Shown one piece after another: positions 1-11,841 of a DNA stretch of 64,000 nt. Below the pieces are notes generated by a model. It worked only from the letters and a program-made list of their open reading frames with translations. It searched no databases and was not told the DNA's origin. Origin of the DNA: Phyto melanocephala (taxonomy: Eukaryota; Arthropoda; Insecta; Diptera; Rhinophoridae); the NCBI GenBank assembly GCA_941918925.1, contig OW799233.1, forward strand, positions 43,204,275 through 43,268,274. The letters run 5' to 3'. The stretch's first letter is position 1; each line of letters begins with the position of its first letter. Both the position numbers and the translations under genes were made by a program.

Positions 1-645
1 TATATAAAACGCGGGAATTCTACAGGTATATCTACAATGCTGTACAAGATTGTACAATAAATTATGGTAAATATCGAAAATTTTGAAAAAAAAAATCGCT
101 CTTTTTATTACGATTAAATTTAAAATTTTTTACAATTTAAATATGAACGTAGGTATAATTATCACGTCGTAGCTTTTACTAGATTTCTTTATTATTTCCG
201 ACGCCATCAATGACCAAAAAATCTTAAGAGCTTGAAAAATTCGATATACATAGGTATGTATTTATTTTGACAAAATTTTTTACAAATATCTCTAGAAGAA
301 TATTATATGGTCACAAGCGTGACAATAAATTATCATAGAACTGAAAAATTTAAATCTTTGCGGTGATAATAGAAAAAAAAAACAAAACAAAAGCAGTCGT
401 GTTAGCTTGATCATATCTCTGAAATTTATATGGCAATTGTGCTGATTTTCAATACTGATCTGCTCTCGAATATTTTTGATAACCCACACGAGTCCTCTTG
501 ATGTCGAGTTGACTACACACGGTCGGATGCGTAATTCAAATCCCCTATTTATAAGCTTTTAGAAAATATGTTATTTATGGGGTCGGATAGGAATGTTGTA
601 GAAATTTCACACGGAATTACAAACCTATTTATACCCTGATAAATA
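1..645 (-). repeat. mini-me-like interspersed repeat, 5' portion running off the left edge
   Basis: Read on the minus strand from about 645, this carries the ordered blocks seen in three other copies in the window (29190-30448, 40897-41624, 54303-55069): a TTATACCC-like start, GTAATTCCGTGTGAAATTT, GACCCCATAAA, an AAGCTTATAAATAGGGG block and an ATATTCGAGAGCAGATC block. In the better copies the middle contains a GTCTGTCCGTCTGTCCGTG stretch, which recalls the GTCY microsatellite of Drosophila mini-me repeats. That family link is inference. No coding potential was seen. Confidence 0.6.
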
Positions 646-1118
646 CAAAAATATTTAGTAAGTGTAAATATTTTTTAGTTTTGTACCTATGTATAATAGA
701 TTAGCTTACGAAAATTTTCAATTAAAAAAACTTAATTTGATATCTAGTATTAGACTTCGTCAAAGGAAAACATTACAAATTAAAAAAAAAAGAAAAAAAA
801 AAAACAAGAGCCACTGACTTAAATTTTTTTGCGTTAAGAACAGTTATTAATTTTTTTTAAGTTACATGGTTAGACATAGTTACTAATATATTTATTTATA
901 TGTTTTATAATACTGTAAATTGGTCATTGAGCTTTTGTATTATTTTATGGACAAAAAAAAAAAAAAAAACAAGTAGGAAAGCTATATTTGGTCGTGCCGA
1001 ATCCTACATCGTATCTCAACCTTTATTTCATGTTATACGCCATTTTTTCCTTACTATTTCCGACACCATCTTTGATTTTGAATTTTTCCTTAGTCAACCG
1101 TATTCTACTAGTCAAGTC

Positions 1119-1944
1119 CAAGGCGAATTCATTATCAGGTGGTGTTGACAACGCAGCTGATCTACTTTTTTATTTGCATAAATCATGGTTGAGTTGTCAA
1201 ATATTATTTATGTTTACACCCCGTCCACAACAGACATGAAATGCTTAACATTAACACTAATATGATGTTAGTGTTAAGTGTGGACTGCTCATGTTAGTTT
1301 TCTTCATGTTTTAACATGGTTGTTAAAACATTTGTTTTAACAACGCTTTTATACCATGGAATGACGTTTAAGCTTTTTTTTCTTATCTTTTTCTTCGGCA
1401 AAGTTTAAAATGTAAAAAAGTTTGTGAAAAAAGGAAAAATTTGCATTAAATTAAAAAAAAAAATTAAAAAGTAATTAAATTAAAACGAAATAAAGTATAA
1501 AAAAGTTTGTAGAGAAAGTTAAAGTTGTATTAAATTATTTTAACTTAACAATTTTTTTCTAAATTATAATTTTATAAGTTCCTTTACAAATTCAAAACAC
1601 AAAAAGTGCTAAAAATCACAGAACATGCAAAAACGTTAAAATACTTTTAAAAACTTATCTGTATTGCCTTGTCAACAATCGAAAAATAATGAAAAATCTT
1701 AACATTTACATAAGTACGTGTACTCCACAGTATAACATAAAAAATTTCACATTAAGTTATAACATCATGTTTTAACAACAATTCATGTCTGTTGTGGACG
1801 GGGTGTTACATAAAAAAAATACAAACAAAAACCATTTAGTTTTTGACACATCGACAGTTGAGAGCAACAATAAAAAACCATGTTGTTTTTTTAATGTTGT
1901 ATTTGTTGTAGAATTACCATCAACTGATAATTAAATTCGCCTTG
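1119..1944. mobile_element. hAT-like nonautonomous transposon, CAAGGCGAATTC family
   Basis: The left end reads CAAGGCGAATTCATTATCAG. The right end, reverse complemented, reads CAAGGCGAATTTAATTATCAG. The flanks are GTCAAGTC (1111-1118) and GTCAAGCC (1945-1952), a 7-of-8 target duplication. Part of the interior is a second MITE (1217-1805). There is no transposase. The 8-bp duplication fits hAT- or P-type elements; the exact superfamily is not settled by the termini. Confidence 0.75.
1217..1805. mobile_element. Harbinger-like MITE nested in the hAT-like element
   Basis: It has perfect 24-bp terminal inverted repeats beginning CACCCCGTCCACAACAGA and is flanked on both sides by TTA (1214-1216 and 1806-1808). 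A 3-bp TTA/TAA duplication is typical of PIF/Harbinger elements. The AT-rich interior has no open frame of note. Confidence 0.75.
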
Positions 1945-2088
1945 GTCAAGCCCTTTCATTTGATATCAATACTGATGATGTTAAAAGAAATTGTTCCGCC
2001 ATTTTGGTTTAGGCGCCATCTTGGATTTTACATTTTTTTTTATTAATTTACTGTATTCTAATGGTAAAGCCCTTTTATTTGACCAATA

Positions 2089-3616
2089 TACAGCCATGGA
2101 CATTTAATTAGCACAAACTTTGTCGTAAAAACAATCATATTTTTTATTGCATTTTAGTTCAAGCTACATAAAACTAAAAATATAAAGAACTTAAAATACA
2201 TATTCTTCTTAAAAAAACAAAACTAACGAAATCGTTAATCATCTGCCTATTAATGGCAGTAACATCCCATACGCCACATTTTAGCTGGACAGTAAAATAG
2301 CACAAATTAAAATTTCTGGAATAAAAAGAATATATTTTAATAAAAATATTAACGATTCTAGTTTACTTTGTCAATATTTAGTAGTGTAACCTTTGTTTTC
2401 AAGTACCACTTGACATCTACGGGGCATGCTTTCAATTAAATTTTGGCAACGCTTATTGGGAATCGAGTAACAAACATTCTGCAATTGTTCATTTTACATC
2501 GTTCCAGAGGTTTTCAATGGTGTTCAGGTCAGGACTTTGAGCTGGCCAGTCTAAAACGTTAATGCTTCCGTAAGAAAACCAAGCTTTGACGTGTGTTTGG
2601 GATCATTAACCTGCATAAAAGTGTAGGAAACTGGCATGTGTTCAAAAGCATAAGACTCCATTTGGTTATTAAGAATATCCAAGTACTGATAGCGGTCCAT
2701 TTTTCCATTAATTTTCACAACGGAGCACACACCGTGCCATGAACGTGATCCCCATACCACTACACTTCCTCCACAATGTTTCACCGTTTTTTTAATTGTA
2801 TCGTGGATTCAATGCCTGTCATTTTGGGCGATGAAAAAACACTCTACCATCCGGTCCCATAAGATTTGCATTAGTTTCATCACTCCATAGTATTTTTTTT
2901 CCCAGAATTAGAGGTCTTTACACTTGTGGGTGCGGGCAAACAATAAACGCTTGGCAATATTTTTTTTATAGAAGTGGCTTCTTCCAGCTTCCGCGTCCAA
3001 ACAACTGTGCATCATTCAGGCGTCTTCGGATGAGCCTGTTTGATACATTTAATCCAAATTCATGGTTAATTTCATTCGCAATATCGCGTGATGACAAGAA
3101 AGGATCCTTCTTAGACTTTCGAATAATAGCACGGTCTACTACCTTTGTTGTTTTTTTTGGCACGTGGCTTATGTTTTTTAGATTCTATTGCACTCATTGA
3201 GTTTGTTTCCATGGTAATAATCGCAGTATAAACCAATTTTCGTGAGCGATGCAGCTTTCCATCTTACCACATGTTGATAATAATACGACTCTCCTCAGCT
3301 GTGCAATCTTTTCTATGTCCCATTTTTGGGAAAAATTATATTAAGTAACACAAATTTAAAATAATTTAACTTACGAGTTTGTTTTTACGCAAGTTGTGCT
3401 AATTTGCTGTCCAAGCCAAATGCATATAATGACACAAAACAGCAATCAAAACGAAAAAAAATGTATTATAAAGGTAATAATTTTTGTTATACAGAAGAAT
3501 ATTTTTCTGTGCAACAGTGCAGACCAAAAGAATTGGTCTAATTAGAAAAAATATATTAAAAACAACACAGTCAAAATTAAGAGTGATTTTGTGCTAATTT
3601 AATGTCCATGGCTGTA
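2089..3616 (-). mobile_element. Tc1-like DNA transposon, degenerate
   Basis: The terminal inverted repeats start TACAGCCATGGACATT and match over about 28 bp at both ends, with a TA duplication at 2087-2088 and 3617-3618. The length of about 1.5 kb is normal for a full Tc1-like element. A broken transposase reading frame lies on the minus strand. The element sits inside the mini-me-like repeat at 961-7165. Confidence 0.88.
2371..3323 (-). pseudogene. Tc1-like transposase, frameshifted
   Basis: Pieces in order on the minus strand are: an N-terminus starting MGHRKDCTAEES at 3323; a helix-turn-helix-type segment (SSRDIANEINHEFGLNVSNR, within 2966-3163); WSDET with GPDGRVFF around 2830-2880; CGGSVVVWG and MQVNDPKHTS (2551-2784); then PDLNTIENLWNDVK and a stop at 2371-2373. 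These match the DD34E catalytic layout of Tc1 transposases, which cut and paste DNA at TA sites. The pieces lie in different frames. The second catalytic Asp, expected in QDNDPKH, reads Val here. The copy is therefore inactive. Confidence 0.85.
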
Positions 3617-3675
3617 TATAAATTTTTTGTTCGCCATTTTGTAGTGGCTACTAACATGAATTTTATTTTTTTTTA

Positions 3676-5892
3676 AGTGCTTACAATTGACTATATAATT
3701 ACAAATAATGAAACAATATCAGCTAGAACTAATATAAATAATAAAATATCAGATCATGAGTCTATAGACATTTTTATAAATTGTGGTGCCTATTTATCGG
3801 AAGAAACAAGGAAATAAAAATTTTTAAATATGTATAATAAAAGTATTTTCCAAACTGAATTGGGAGCAATATTATCATTGAAAGAAAATCTTACTATAAA
3901 CGAGCAAACTAAAAATTTTGATAAATTTATGGAAAGTACAGCGAAGAAATTTATAGTAAAAAAGAAAATAAATGAAAGAACTAAAAAAAAAAATGGTTTA
4001 ATAATGAACTGAGAACTATGAAATTAGAAAAAACTAATATATATCAAAGAGCAATGTTTGAAAATAGCAACATGGCATGGGCACAATATAGGAACATAAA
4101 AAACAAGTACAAAGTTAAAATAGAAAACGAAAAGAATAGATATATAAACAACAAAATATCTAAAACAAGTAGTCAAAAGGGAATGTGGACTGTGATAAAA
4201 GAATTAGTATTAAGAAAACCCAAAAACGTGATAAAAACTGTGATATTTAACCAAATAGAGTACAAAGAGAGCATGCAAATAACCGAGCAATTTAACCGTT
4301 ATTTTGTATGTAGCATTAAGGACATAAGAGAATCTATTGATTATGAGCAAAATGAAAACCAAATATCTGTGATAAATAATAATTTTAAGTTTCGTGCAAT
4401 ATCTTTATTAGAGTTAAAAAGTATCACTAAGAATATGAAAAATAAACCTGACTATAAGAAAATAACGAAAGATATAATTCTAGATAATTGGAATTTAACT
4501 GGCAATGTGTTAGTAAAAATAATAAATCAATCGTTTGAGAGTGGAACTTTTCCCGATAACTGGAAAGAGTCTATGGTAACACCAGTAGAAAAAATAAAAA
4601 ATACAAATAAATGTGAAGAATTCCGTCCTATAAATGGTTTAAAAACATGTGAAAAACTAATGGAACAAACTGTAAAAAATCAATTGCAGGACTATATGGA
4701 AGGCAATTATCAGTCAGGCTTTAGAAAAAAACATTCATGCGAAACTACTATAAACTGTATAATAAATAGATGGAAGTTTATAAATAAAAAGAATAAAATA
4801 TTAGCTGTTTTCCTTGATTTTAAGAGAGCATTCGAAACTATAGACAGAAACATACTTATAAAAAAACTATATAAATATGGTATACGAGATAATGAACTAA
4901 AGTGGTTTGAGTCCTATTTAACAAACCGCAGACAATATACAAAAGTTAATAGTGTGGAATCTAGTGCTATAATCAATAATTATGGAGTACCCAAAGGCTC
5001 AATACTTGGAGCGTTTTTATTTATCATATACAAATATAATTTATCACGAAAAGGTTCTAGCAAGATGCGAAATTATTCAATATGCCAATGATACACTCAT
5101 ATTCACGGAAGCAGAAACAGAAGAAGAATGTTACGAAAATATTACAAGAGATATGTATAATATAAATAATTGGCTAAAAATGAATAAATTAAAATTAAAT
5201 GAAAATAAAACGAAGTTAATGGAAATAAATATGAATAGTGATATAACATATAAAATAAACAATATTTTAATAGAAAAAGTAAATAACTTGAAATATTTGG
5301 GTTTCATTATAGATAAGGAATTATAATTTACTGATCATATGGAATATATATGTAGAAAAATTGGAAAAAAATAAGTCTTTTTAAACGTATAAGAAACAAG
5401 ATGTCCATAATAACAGCAATTAATATATACAATACAATCATTAAACCACATTTTGAATACGGATCAACTATTTTATATACGTGCTGCTCAGACCAACATA
5501 TAATAAGACTACAGAAACTACAAAGTAAAGCAATGCGAGCAAATTTTAAAATGTAATCGTCTTACGTCCATAAATTTAATGTTAGATATGTTAAAATGGG
5601 TAAACATAAAACAAAGACTGGAAGTTAATACTATAAACTTTATTCAGAAATTGAAGAAAGGAGATGCACCCGAGCACCTAACCGAACATATAAACTATGT
5701 ATGAAATGTTCAACCATAGAACCTAAAAAATGTTAACGACTTCAGGCTACAGAGGACTCAAACAACAAATATGCAAAGATCACTGTTTTATAAAGGACTG
5801 AAATTATATAATTCCATGTCAAATGACATTAAAGATGAAACAAATATATATTTATTTAGAAGAAAAGTTACAAATTTTGTAAAGAATAAATA
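3676..5892 (+). mobile_element. 5'-truncated non-LTR retrotransposon
   Basis: The element begins abruptly within the C-terminus of an endonuclease domain and ends near 5892 in an AAGAATAAATAATAAT tail. This is the usual product of incomplete target-primed reverse transcription. The clade is uncertain; the SGFRKKHSCETTI motif suggests the CR1/L2/jockey side. Confidence 0.8.
3688..5890 (+). pseudogene. endonuclease C-terminus and reverse transcriptase of a non-LTR element
   Basis: The sequence from about 3688 encodes an endonuclease tail (IDYIITN, then ISDHESIDIFI) ending in a stop at about 3818. A linker frame follows at 3830-4012. The reverse-transcriptase core (4018-5091) shows PDNWKESMVTPV, FRPING, QSGFRKKHSCE, VFLDFKRAFETIDR and GVPKGSILG. 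A frameshift near 5050 moves the reading to 4982-5326, which carries YANDTLIF and KYLGFIID. The catalytic box is YAND rather than YADD, so one metal-binding Asp is missing. Later C-terminal pieces are interrupted by stops. The family copies RNA into DNA at nicked target sites; this copy cannot. Confidence 0.85.
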
Positions 5893-6349
5893 ATAATTAT
5901 AAATTCTATTCAGAGTATAAGAGATTATGGCTAAAACTATTTAAAAATTTTAATTTTTTTTGGAAAGTATTATAAATACTACCTATTTTAAAATAAAAAA
6001 AATATAGCGCTAGTGAAGTCCTTTCAGATGATACCAATATTGACTCTCGGTTGTCTAGTAGCTTAAAAAAATTGAATTTCGTTTGTAAAATTTTGGAATA
6101 TATATTTTTCAAAAAAAATTTTTGCCTATAACTTTACCGGTTAGAGCCCGCTTTATCCAAAAATGTTCACGAATATCTCTAGAGGCATATTATATATACA
6201 AATAGTAGCACAGGTACCTATTAGTTATTCTATGGCTAAAAATTTTTGATTTTGATTGTAAAAATATGGGAAAAAAACAGAGGCAGTCGTGTTTTGTTGC
6301 TTATATCTCAGAAAGTTATAGGGCGATTGTGCTGAATTTTCAAAATATT

Positions 6350-6950
6350 CACCCCTTTCTGACTTGCGCAAGTCTAGTGTTTATAGACACACTTGCCTGT
6401 ACTCGGCAAGTACGAGCAAGTTTTGTTAAGAAACCTAAAACAAAAAAGAATAAAAACAAACAAGTGATATATTCGGCCATGCCGAATCTTATATACCCTT
6501 TACAACGTGCAGTCATGCAACAATTGTTTATATCACCATTTATCTCATATGAAATACGTACATATACATATAAAAAACATACATATATAAAACCATCCCA
6601 TTGTAATATTATAAATTTAGTTTACTTATGAGTTAAAAACAAATAAATTAAAAGAAAAATTAAAAATAGAACAATAAAAATTTAAATAATATATAAAATA
6701 AAAAAAAAATTGTTTGGCTCACTCTAACCAGTATACCACGTTTGTATGAATGTGTAGATAATTAATAATTGTAGAAATTTCAAACGGAATGACAAACCTA
6801 TATACACCCTTCTTCACTGTGTGAAGAGTATAATAAGTAAAAGAGAACGAAACTTGGGCAAGTCAATTGCTGAGTCTGAACGTGAAAGCAAGTTCAAAGA
6901 AAAATAAAAAACTAACTTGCGCAAGTGACTTGCCTAGTCAGAAAGGGGTG
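6350..6950. mobile_element. MITE with CACCCCTTTCTGACT termini
   Basis: The 15-bp terminal inverted repeat CACCCCTTTCTGACT is at both ends, flanked by ATT on each side (6347-6349, 6951-6953). Repeated ACTTGC/GCAAGT words lie just inside both ends, resembling subterminal transposase-binding repeats. The interior is a short mini-me-like copy. Superfamily is not assigned. Confidence 0.7.
6455..6835 (-). repeat. short mini-me-like copy nested in the MITE
   Basis: On the minus strand it starts with CACACAGTGAAGAAGGGTG, passes GGTTTGTCATTCCGTTTG, and ends TTCGGCATGGCCGAATATAT then CACTTGTTT. The middle blocks of the family are deleted. The same family also flanks the host MITE. Confidence 0.65.
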
Positions 6951-7165
6951 ATTGATACCATACACAGATCTGAGAAACATACATGTTTGCTTCTAAAATT
7001 TGATTTCAACCAACACACGGACAGACGGTAAGGGCTTAATCAACTCCTCTATTCATACGCTTTCAGAAAATATATACTTTATGGGGAAATGAAAAATGTA
7101 AAAATTACAAACGGAATGACAAAGTTATATATATCCTTGTGCACCACAGGTGAATGGTATAAAAA

Positions 7166-9123
7166 CAGTGCTAAAATCACCGTGTTGACAACGCCACATA
7201 TAAAAATAATAAGTACTTTGTTGAATAAGCATAACCTTTAAATATAGAAAGAATATAACGAAATGAAGGATTACCAGAAAGAGATACAATCATAATATAC
7301 CTTCCACTCATACATATTAACAATGAATGAGTGTAAAAAAAAGAGAAAAATGTAAATTACAACAATAACGTGGTTAGCAATAAACTTTTGATAATCATAA
7401 CCTAAAGAAAAAAAAAAAGAAAAACAAGAACACATAAACTATTAAAAAGAGGGGAGACAAGATATGCTTTTTTTCTATTTGAGTCTAGTTGAGGGAAAAC
7501 TGTTCTGCTTTTGGGCAACAAAACAATAAGTGTTATGAAATCGATAGATCTTTTTATAACAGCATATTATAAAGAAAAGCAAAACTATCATTAATAAATT
7601 TTTTTTACTTACTTGCTGCTCTAGACCTGTGCCATTTTGGTTAATAGCATTACTCATATTACTTTCCAATCAGTTGCTAGTTTTTTTGGTTCTTTCCCTT
7701 TAGGAAAATTTCAATATCGTAAAAATTTTATCAAACAAGTCTTTTTTTTTAACAAAATCGTTTAAAATAGATAATTTTTTAAGGAAAAATTTATGTATAT
7801 ATTATTAATTCAGGAGTACACGAATGAAATTAAGAAATTCGTTTATTCACGCACACAGACAAATTGACGTATTTTTTAGATCTTTTTTTTTGGAAAAAAT
7901 TGTATATATTACGTGATTTTTCAAGAACATATATTTTAATAAATGTTTTCAATTGTTATTAGTTTATATATATATATAATTAACACTAAATAAGTGTAGA
8001 AAATTTATTTCATATATTTTTTTCACCTTCACACGCGTGAACAAAAATGGTCGACAAAATTATTTGACGAAGATAAAAAAAGAATTGTGAACAGTGTTGT
8101 ATACTCTAGTGTTGTTGAGAAATGCAAAAATATATATATTTATATATATATGTAACTAAATATAATTATATATGAACGTTTTAAACTAAAGTGACATAAT
8201 TTTAAAAAGAGTAAAATAGGAATAAAACTATAGAAGAGTCACTTCTAGTGTCTCTATTTTAAATATTTTTGTATTAATAATTTTATCAGGTATATATATC
8301 ATATTTGCGATTTTTTAAAAATTTACTTTTAAAGCAATTACCAACACTATTTCTTTCGTTGTTTTTCTTCGTACTCGATGCAGTAAACAATGTCAACTCG
8401 TTTGCACGCTGTGTTGCATATGTATAAAGTAATTATTTGTCGTTATTTTTACAGTTCCTTGGGGAAATTGTTGGAGCCAAAATAGTTTTAATAATTTGTA
8501 AATAAAAACCTATTCTTAATAAATAAACCGAAAATATTTTTTAAATATTTTAATTATAAATTGACAAAATAAACAGTGAATACTTAAAAATAACAATAAC
8601 GGTATGTAAAAATTGTTATATTGGCTATGGTTAGAATTAAGCGGTTAAAATAAAATAAAAAAATATATAAACAACCATTATTTATGTAAAAATTTGGGAA
8701 TATGTGCATCAACTTATTCATTTACACATGTGTTTTTGCAATACTAAAAGATAGTAAGGGTAGAAGCGTATTTCTAGAATTCTGTAAATACATATTTAAC
8801 AAAATGAAAATCAAATCGATTTTAATATTTATTGTAAACATTAAGAGGTATATAGAAATTTAACAATGACCATTAATTTAAATTGTACACCTTACTGGAA
8901 AAATTTTTTACAACGCTATGTGAGCCTGGTTAAAATTTCAAACGCGTTTAATCTTGGCTTTGAATAAAATTTTACGATCTAATTCAAAACTAGGGACTGT
9001 AAGCTTAATTTTATCTGCTTTTTTATGTGTAAATACTCATAATGTAATGATGACAGCTCGAGATTTAGTATTAGCAATTCCGTAAAATGAAGCTTTTTCG
9101 GCCAAAATCATATTACATAACTA
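7166..9123. other. AT-rich DNA, possible 5' UTR/promoter region
   Basis: Apart from the possible exon at 7613-7657, I see no coding signal here. Simple TATATA runs occur at about 7965 and 8130. The stretch around 8350-8500 is less repetitive and could hold a promoter or 5' UTR for a minus-strand gene, but nothing specific supports this. Confidence 0.4.
7613..7657 (-). CDS. possible first coding exon of an unidentified host gene
   Basis: An ATG at 7657-7655 opens a 15-codon frame, MSNAINQNGTGLEQQ, that runs directly into a strong splice donor (CAA followed by GTAAGT, phase 0). The minus-strand sequence upstream (about 7.7-8.5 kb) is not obviously a transposon and could hold a 5' UTR. No matching second exon is visible downstream on the minus strand, where 961-7165 is all repeats, so the remaining exons would lie beyond the left edge. 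I do not recognise the peptide. A chance ATG plus donor cannot be excluded. Confidence 0.35.
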
Positions 9124-9425
9124 TAATTTATTTATTTATTAATTCCTTTGTAATACATGTAGCCATATGGCCAATAAAAATTATATTACAAGTTTTCTTA
9201 AAAACTACAAAAACACCTAACACCCTTAAACTCCTACAAGCATATTAAAAAGATCAATATTAAAACAAGACAAAAAGCCCTATATTATCAGTATCAACTA
9301 TAGTTAGAATTGAAATAAATAAGAAGTTTATGCTTAAAAGTCAAAACTGACATTGAGAAGCAACGCAAAGTTCTCGGCAGCAAATTCCACAAACGTGCAT
9401 CTAAATCAAATAAAAATATATTAAA
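9124..9425 (-). mobile_element. 3' end fragment of a non-LTR retrotransposon
   Basis: On the minus strand the sequence encodes a reverse-transcriptase C-terminus (ARLWNLLPRTLRCF, then LTFKHKLLIYF and a stop). A 3' UTR follows, ending GTATTACAAAGG and an AATAAATAAATAAAT tail. The next element (9618-11150) has the same layout (RYWNFLPYELRIF, RLKLLYYF) and a matching tail, so both belong to one family. This copy keeps only the last 300 bp. Confidence 0.7.
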
Positions 9426-9778
9426 TAATATACATTTACCAAAAATGTATTAAAAAAAAAAAAATAAAGTAAATAATTTATTTTTCAGTTATTTAAATGT
9501 ATAGTTTAATGTTACACTAAATGGCTATCCAGACGTAGTATATAAAACTATTTAAAAGAAAATTCAAAAAGAGGTCCTATCAGTAGCAAAACATAATGCC
9601 TCATATACATATGTACATAATTATTTATTTATTTATTAATTCAATAGTAATACAAAGCCTATAAGGCCAAAATATACGTATTACATAGTAATAGAACAAT
9701 CCTGAGATATAACTAAATAAAGCATACAATAATAAAAATTAATATAAGTAAAAATAATAGAAAAAATTAAATCAAATT

Positions 9779-9808
9779 CAAGGCGAATTCAATGTTGAAT
9801 TCGCCTTG
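9779..9808. mobile_element. 30-bp relic of the CAAGGCGAATTC transposon
   Basis: The element consists only of the two terminal repeats of the CAAGGCGAATTC family, joined tail to tail with two bases between them. It is flanked by a perfect 8-bp duplication, ATCAAATT (9771-9778 and 9809-9816). It lies in the 3' UTR of the non-LTR element at 9618-11150. The perfect duplication shows a real insertion rather than a chance palindrome. Confidence 0.8.
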
Positions 9809-10153
9809 ATCAAATTCATAAAAAAAAAACAAACATTCATGCTAATAAATAGGCTCCTCAGCCAAATATCCAAAATAAAAAGATTTTTAAGTGAATCACA
9901 CAAGAATATGCAATCCCAATCAGCAGAAAACCTTACTTAACCAAAAAAAAAAAAAAAAAAAACAACAGTCAAGAAAAAAGCAGAAATAATAATAATAAAT
10001 AAGATACATGTAAACATGCATACATATACACATACAGATATATAAGCATATAAAGCAGCATATGCCACCCAAATAAGTACAAAAATACATATATATAAGC
10101 ATATACAAGTGTATATAAATACACATATAAACATACATCCATAAATATACATG

Positions 10154-11150
10154 TCATACATTTAGAGCAGAGAAATAATAAAGAAGTTTAAGTCTAAAAA
10201 CATTATTAGACTGGGAAAAAATACGAAGCTCATAGGGCAAGAAATTCCAGTAACGAGCAATTCTTACTCTAAAAGACCTCTCAAATGTCAATCGAAAAAT
10301 TCTAGGAATAAAAACCTGAGGATTCCTAGAGGATCTCAGGAAAACAAACTTATTAAATAAAGCCAAAGGAAAACCCCTGCTAACAACATTATGAAACAAG
10401 ATCAAATTACGATACTTAACGAAATTAACAAAAGAACAACCAAGAAATTTATGAACATAAGAAGAGATATGTTCCCTTCTTCGAACATTAAAAACAAATC
10501 TAACAATATTATTAATTATACGCTGTAATCTCATAAAGACGACACCAGATGAGCCCGAAATAACCTCAAGACAATATAAAATATGCGGCATCAGAAGAGC
10601 ATGAGCTAATCTGACTCTAATGCGTAAGGGTAGATACATATTATTGGAATAAATCTTACGCAATATGCTCCACACTCTACCAGATATTAAATCAATATGA
10701 CTATCAAAGAAAGACAATTATCAAGAACTACACCCAAACATTTATGCCTACAAACTAACTCTACCTCATCATGACCAAGATAGCAACAAAAATTATTAGA
10801 AAAATCAGTATTAAATAACATCACCTTAGATTTAGAAGGGTTGATTGAAAGCCTGTTATTACAAGTCCACTGTAAAACTTGATTAAGGCCAGTATTAACA
10901 TCCTGCTTAAAGGAATCAAGAGATATTCGGTCACCACTAAATAACAAAAAAACATCATCAGCAAATAAAAAAGTACTACAAGCAATAGAATTAGTGCAAA
11001 GAAAGATATCATTTACATATAAAATAAAAAGAAGTGGCCCTAAGACAGACCCTTGAGGTACACCAGAATGAAGGGAAATAGTACTTGACCTAACACCCTT
11101 AAAATTAACAAATTGGGATCTATCACTAAGGTATGACCAGATAAGTTTTA
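10154..11150 (-). pseudogene. reverse transcriptase C-terminal half, non-LTR element
   Basis: Reading down the minus strand from 11150: LIWSYLSDRSQFV, SGVPQGSVLGPLLF, FADDVFLLFSGDR (the catalytic Asp pair is kept), INPSKSKVMLF and CLGVVLDN, then a frame break near 10700. After it come LISGRVWSILRKIY, LLMPHILYCLEV and the C-terminal RYWNFLPYELRIF. This is the palm-to-thumb half of a jockey-superfamily reverse transcriptase. The N-terminal half and the endonuclease are missing, so it is a dead-on-arrival copy. Confidence 0.85.
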
Positions 11151-11841
11151 ATTATGAAAAATAAATATAGAAAAGATAAGATAAAAAAGCTATTGCATAA
11201 GTTTCCAACGGAAAACGTTATTATTTACTTGTGGGTTTCTTTGTGAATGTATAAACTTAAATGAATTGAAAAGTGGTAGTGTTCTCCTCCCTTCAATAAC
11301 TTTATGGAAAAATATTAAACAACGCTACATAATAAACACCTTAAATAAAATGCCAAGAAAATTGTGAATGAAAAAAGAAATATGTTGATGACGCCGAATA
11401 TTATAAACATTTTCTTATTACGACTAACGTCATTACACCCAAGCCATACAAAATTTCCACATATTACATTTTTTGGAATGGTATAAAAATTTCAGCATAA
11501 TTTCCATATACTTTTTATTGAAAATTACTAACAGAAATAATATTTTATTGGCTTCAAGTTATTAATTTAAGGATTTTAGGTTAACAATATTACAACATCT
11601 AGTTGCAGTAAATGTCATATTCATATATAAATAGTTTTCAAGTCTCATGCTACTTATAAAAAAGTATTATTTCTTGAACAAAATTCCATTACATTAAACG
11701 GAAGAATTTTCTAAAACTATGTTTTTTAAATATCCAACTATCTGTTTCTTTTTTTATACAATAAACTTTCAAGTTTTTGAACACAAAAGAGTTTTATATC
11801 ATAGGTACTATTTAAGTTGCATAGTATTCTGGCAGCTTGTA

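Larger units (their letters stand above)
961..7165 (-). repeat. mini-me-like repeat copy interrupted by four insertions
   Basis: The 3' end on the minus strand is at about 970 (TTCGGCACGACCAAATATAG, then ACTTGTTT) and the 5' end at about 7165 (GTTTTTATACCATTCACC). Between them, pieces of the repeat resume after each insertion and follow the order of the copy at 29190-30448. Examples are the CCCTTTCATTTGAT block at 1945, the CCATTTTGTAGTGGC block at 3619 and the AGGCAGTCGTG block at 6280. The insertions are a hAT-like element (1119-1944), a Tc1 copy (2089-3616), a non-LTR copy (3676-5892) and a MITE (6350-6950). Confidence 0.6.
9618..11150 (-). mobile_element. 5'-truncated jockey-type non-LTR retrotransposon
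   Basis: This minus-strand element starts mid-reverse transcriptase at about 11150 and ends near 9618 in an AATAAATAAATAAATAAT tail. Its 3' UTR holds the 30-bp transposon relic at 9779-9808. The coding part is described separately. Confidence 0.82.

Noticed and set aside
9920..10161. Overlapping minus-strand frames rich in Tyr, Cys and Ile
   Set aside because: They are translations of an ACAT/ATAC-type microsatellite in the 3' UTR of the non-LTR element.
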